Shown here one piece after another: positions 5,223 to 7,601 of a stretch of 7,601 nt of DNA. Position numbers and translations under genes: made by a program. Origin of the DNA: Caldilineaceae bacterium. Its GTDB lineage: Bacteria; Chloroflexota; Anaerolineae; Caldilineales; Caldilineaceae. The stretch spans positions 1 to 7,601 of the forward strand of contig JAPKMV010000145.1 in assembly GCA_026645635.1 (NCBI GenBank), given 5' to 3'. Under the pieces are notes generated by a model, which saw only the letters and a program-made list of their open reading frames with translations, did no database searches and was not told where the DNA came from. Each line of letters opens with the position of its first letter. The stretch's first letter is position 1.

Positions 5223-7601
5223 ATGCACGCCGCACCAGCCGTGACCCTGCCCACGACACCGGAGGAGTTGCAGCGTCTGCTGGCCGACCCCACTGCCATG
5301 ACGCCCGAACCGCTGCGCACCCTGCTGCGCCGCTGCGCCGCTGTTCGACGCGATCCTCGCCGCCGACCTGCCGCTTGCCGCGGAGAGCTTCGCCGCGCTG
5401 ACCGCGCACCCGCTGATCGAAGCGCTGCCAACCACGCCGCAGGCGCCGCGGCGCTATCAACTGGCGGCGAGCCTGCGCCCACCGATCTTCGCCGCCGCCT
5501 GGATCGCCCCGGCAGCCAGCCCCGGCGCGCCCGACACGGTGACGCCCGCCTTGCAGACCTTCAGCCGCCAACTGGCGGACTACTACGCCGACAAAGATGA
5601 CTACGAACAGCTCTATCATCTGATCGCCGCCGACCAGGGCGCGGCGCTGCGCCGTTTCATCGAACTCTTCCAAAAGGCCGAGCTGACCTTCGACCTGCCG
5701 CGCTGCCATGCCCTGCTGCGCATCTTCGACGAACGCGGCGCACTCCTCAGCGGCGCCGTCAAAGAGGCCGTCAATCGCCGCCGCTTTCGCCTCGATGCGC
5801 GCACCCAATGGGCCGACGAATACTACGGCACGGCGCTCTACTTCGAGCGCAGCCAGACCAGCCGGCTGCTGGGCGACCTCCTCCGCGCAGAACCGTACTG
5901 GATCTTGCACATCTTTGCGCCGGGCGGCGCCGGCAAAACCATGTACATCCGCCACCTCATCGCCCGCCGCTGCCTGCGCGCACACATTCCGGTGGCCTAT
6001 GTCGATTTCGACTACGTGCTCATGCCCGACATGGCCGTGGCGCAGCCCTGGCGCATGCTGGTCAGCCTCATCAACGAGATCAATACACAGATCGAGGGGC
6101 GGCCGTTTGGCGAGTTGCTCACCGACTTTGCCCGCTATCAGCATCCCACCGACGCCCGCGACATCGTCCGCGTGCGCGCGCCGCAGACCGTCGCGCAGGC
6201 GGAAGCGGAACGGCTGCGCGACGAGCTGATCCGGCGCTTCGCCAGCATTTTGACGGAGACGCGCGGCGAGAAACCGGTCGTCTTCATCTTCGATACGCTG
6301 GAGAACCTGCGCCAGCGCCGCCTCGACCTGACCGCAACCTTTGCGCTGCTGCGCGATCTGCGCGCACACTGCCCTGCGCTGCGCGTCGTCCTCTCCGGGC
6401 GCTACAACCTGATCCACGGCGACCCCGGCGAGGAGGACGACCAGCGCAACGCCTTCCGCACGATGTTCGGCGACCAGCAGCGCACCGTGCTCCTGGAGGC
6501 GTTCACCGCAGAGGAGGCGCGCGCCTATCTCGCCCGTTTTCGCCAGATTACAGACGACGACCTGGTTGCGGCCATCCTGGCGCGGGCGCGCACCGACGCT
6601 GACAGCAGCGACGCACCACCCGCCGACGGCAGTGACGCGGTGCGCATCAACCCCTTCAAGCTCTCGCTGCTGGCCGACCTCGTCGCCTACGCCCCCGATG
6701 TCACTGCGGCGACGATTCTGGAGTACGAGGTGGCCGACACCGCGTATCTGATCGAACGCGTCGTCGACCGCATCGAACACCGCCTGGTGCGCTTCGTGCT
6801 GCGCTACGGCGTCGTCCCCCGCTACCTGACGCGCGACTACCTGGCGGCGGTGCTGCAGCCCTATCTGGCCGCCGTCGCCGCCGGCGCCATGACGCTGGAC
6901 GATCCTCAAGCCGATGCCCTGCACGCCGAAGTGCTGCGACGCCAGCCCTTCAACCTCAAGGAACAGCAGGGCGCAGCGGTCGATATCGACGGCTTATGGG
7001 CGGAGTTGACCTCTTTCACCAGCGAACACTCCTGGGTGTCGCCTGCGGGCAGCGATGTCGTGCGCTTTCACCCGGACGTGGTGGCGCCGATGCTGCGGCT
7101 GCTGCGCAAGAGCCGCCACCCGGTCTTGCAGCAGTTGCACCGCGACAGCGCAGCCTACTGTGAACGACAAGCCGCCGCGCAGCCGCAACAGTTGGGCCGC
7201 TGGCTGAGCGAAGCCATCTATCACCGGCTGGCCGCGGGCGACCGCGACGTGCTGGCGTTCTGGCAAACTACCTGGGAGCAACTGGCGCCGTCCGCGGGAA
7301 CGCCGGCGCAGGCCATCGCCCTGGGCAATGAAACGCTGGCGCTGCTGAGCGAGCCAATTGCCGACAGCGCCGCCGACCCGGAACTGAGCGCGCGCCAGGA
7401 GAATCTGTGCAGCAGAGTGGCCTACGCCCTGGCCTTTGCCCAACTGGCCGAACTGGCGCCCAGCGCTTTGCGCCACCTGCTGAACCTGGTCACAGCGGGG
7501 GACTCAGCCGCCACCCAGATCGCCGCCAGCGACCTTGCGCTGATGCGCGCCCAACTTGACCTGCTCGAGGGGCGCAGCGCAGCCGCCGCAAGCGCAGCGC
7601 G
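5223..7601 (+). CDS. STAND-type NTPase, frameshifted near codon 39 and cut by the window edge
   Basis: The reading is ATG 5223 to about 5339, then a +1 shift into the frame beginning CTG at 5341, which stays open to 7601. This gives about 792 residues without a stop. The start has TGAGG (5213-5217) 5 bases upstream, overlapping the CHAT gene's stop, so translation is coupled. In composite numbering, residues 1-210 are a helical region and APGGAGKT is the P-loop (Lys238). VVFIFDTLENL is Walker B (Asp357), RVVLSGRY (about 367-374) a sensor-like strand, and YLIERVVDRI...RYGVVPRYLT (about 508-537) a winged-helix-like part. The rest is helical, ending in RAQLDLLEGR, which could open a TPR array. 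This order is that of STAND signal-transducing NTPases, where the C-terminal superhelix senses a ligand. It probably controls the CHAT protease. No ATG, GTG or TTG occurs early in the second frame, so a break, not a missed start, is the best reading. It could be a sequencing error, a pseudogene or a phase-variable gene. Confidence 0.75.
5325..5340 (+). repeat. Tandem 8-bp repeat at the frameshift site
   Basis: CTGCGCCG is repeated exactly at 5325-5332 and 5333-5340 and followed by a partial CTG; a near copy, CTGCGCAC, lies at 5313-5320. Because 8 is not a multiple of 3, gain or loss of a copy shifts the frame. A third copy would join the frame of the 5223 ATG to the long downstream frame exactly, so the observed break is what loss of one copy would produce. 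Confidence 0.7.

Noticed and set aside
5325..5345. Programmed +1 ribosomal frameshifting in the STAND gene
   Set aside because: There is no slippery codon next to a stop codon of the RF2 type and no obvious stimulatory site, so an indel at the 8-bp repeat is the simpler explanation.
5074..6924. Minus-strand open frame of 616 codons opposite the STAND gene
   Set aside because: The plus strand has P-loop, Walker B and winged-helix-like motifs in one frame over the same bases. The antisense product is compositionally odd and motif-free.

Overview
The window is GC-rich and densely coded. The leader-poor promoters, the short genome-style repeats and the STAND/CHAT gene content suggest a Chloroflexota-like or otherwise large, signalling-rich bacterial chromosome. 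This is a soft inference, because no rRNA or other taxonomic marker is present.

Layout: at the left edge are the first 20 codons of an unidentified minus-strand gene. A hairpin-forming repeat (about 98-196) separates it from a minus-strand gene for an Ap4A phosphorylase / ATP adenylyltransferase (179-1126), whose last codons and stop codon lie inside the repeat. After a short intergenic region with a degenerate CACAGAGG repeat comes a compact, visibly less GC-rich toxin-antitoxin pair on the plus strand: a ribbon-helix-helix antitoxin (1308-1544) overlapping a MazF/PemK endoribonuclease (1541-1876). Convergent with it is an unrecognised 389-residue protein on the minus strand (1896-3065).

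That unrecognised gene and the next plus-strand gene diverge from one 143-bp intergenic region. It holds two back-to-back sigma70-type promoters whose -35 boxes are only 15 bp apart, with a perfect 10-bp palindrome between them and a second inverted repeat at the plus-strand start point. The minus-strand promoter predicts a leaderless mRNA.

The plus-strand operon (3209 to the window end) is the most interesting part. Its first gene encodes a CHAT caspase-like protease (His215/Cys266) fused to a P-loop NTPase. Seven bases later comes a large STAND-type NTPase with a helical N-terminal region, P-loop, Walker B, winged-helix-like region and an alpha-helical, possibly TPR-like C-terminal part cut by the window edge. 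The pairing resembles NTP-dependent conflict or programmed-cell-death modules: the STAND protein would sense a trigger and the CHAT protease would act as the effector. The STAND gene carries a +1 frameshift near codon 39, exactly at a tandem 8-bp repeat, so it may be an assembly error, a decayed gene or a slippage-switchable gene.
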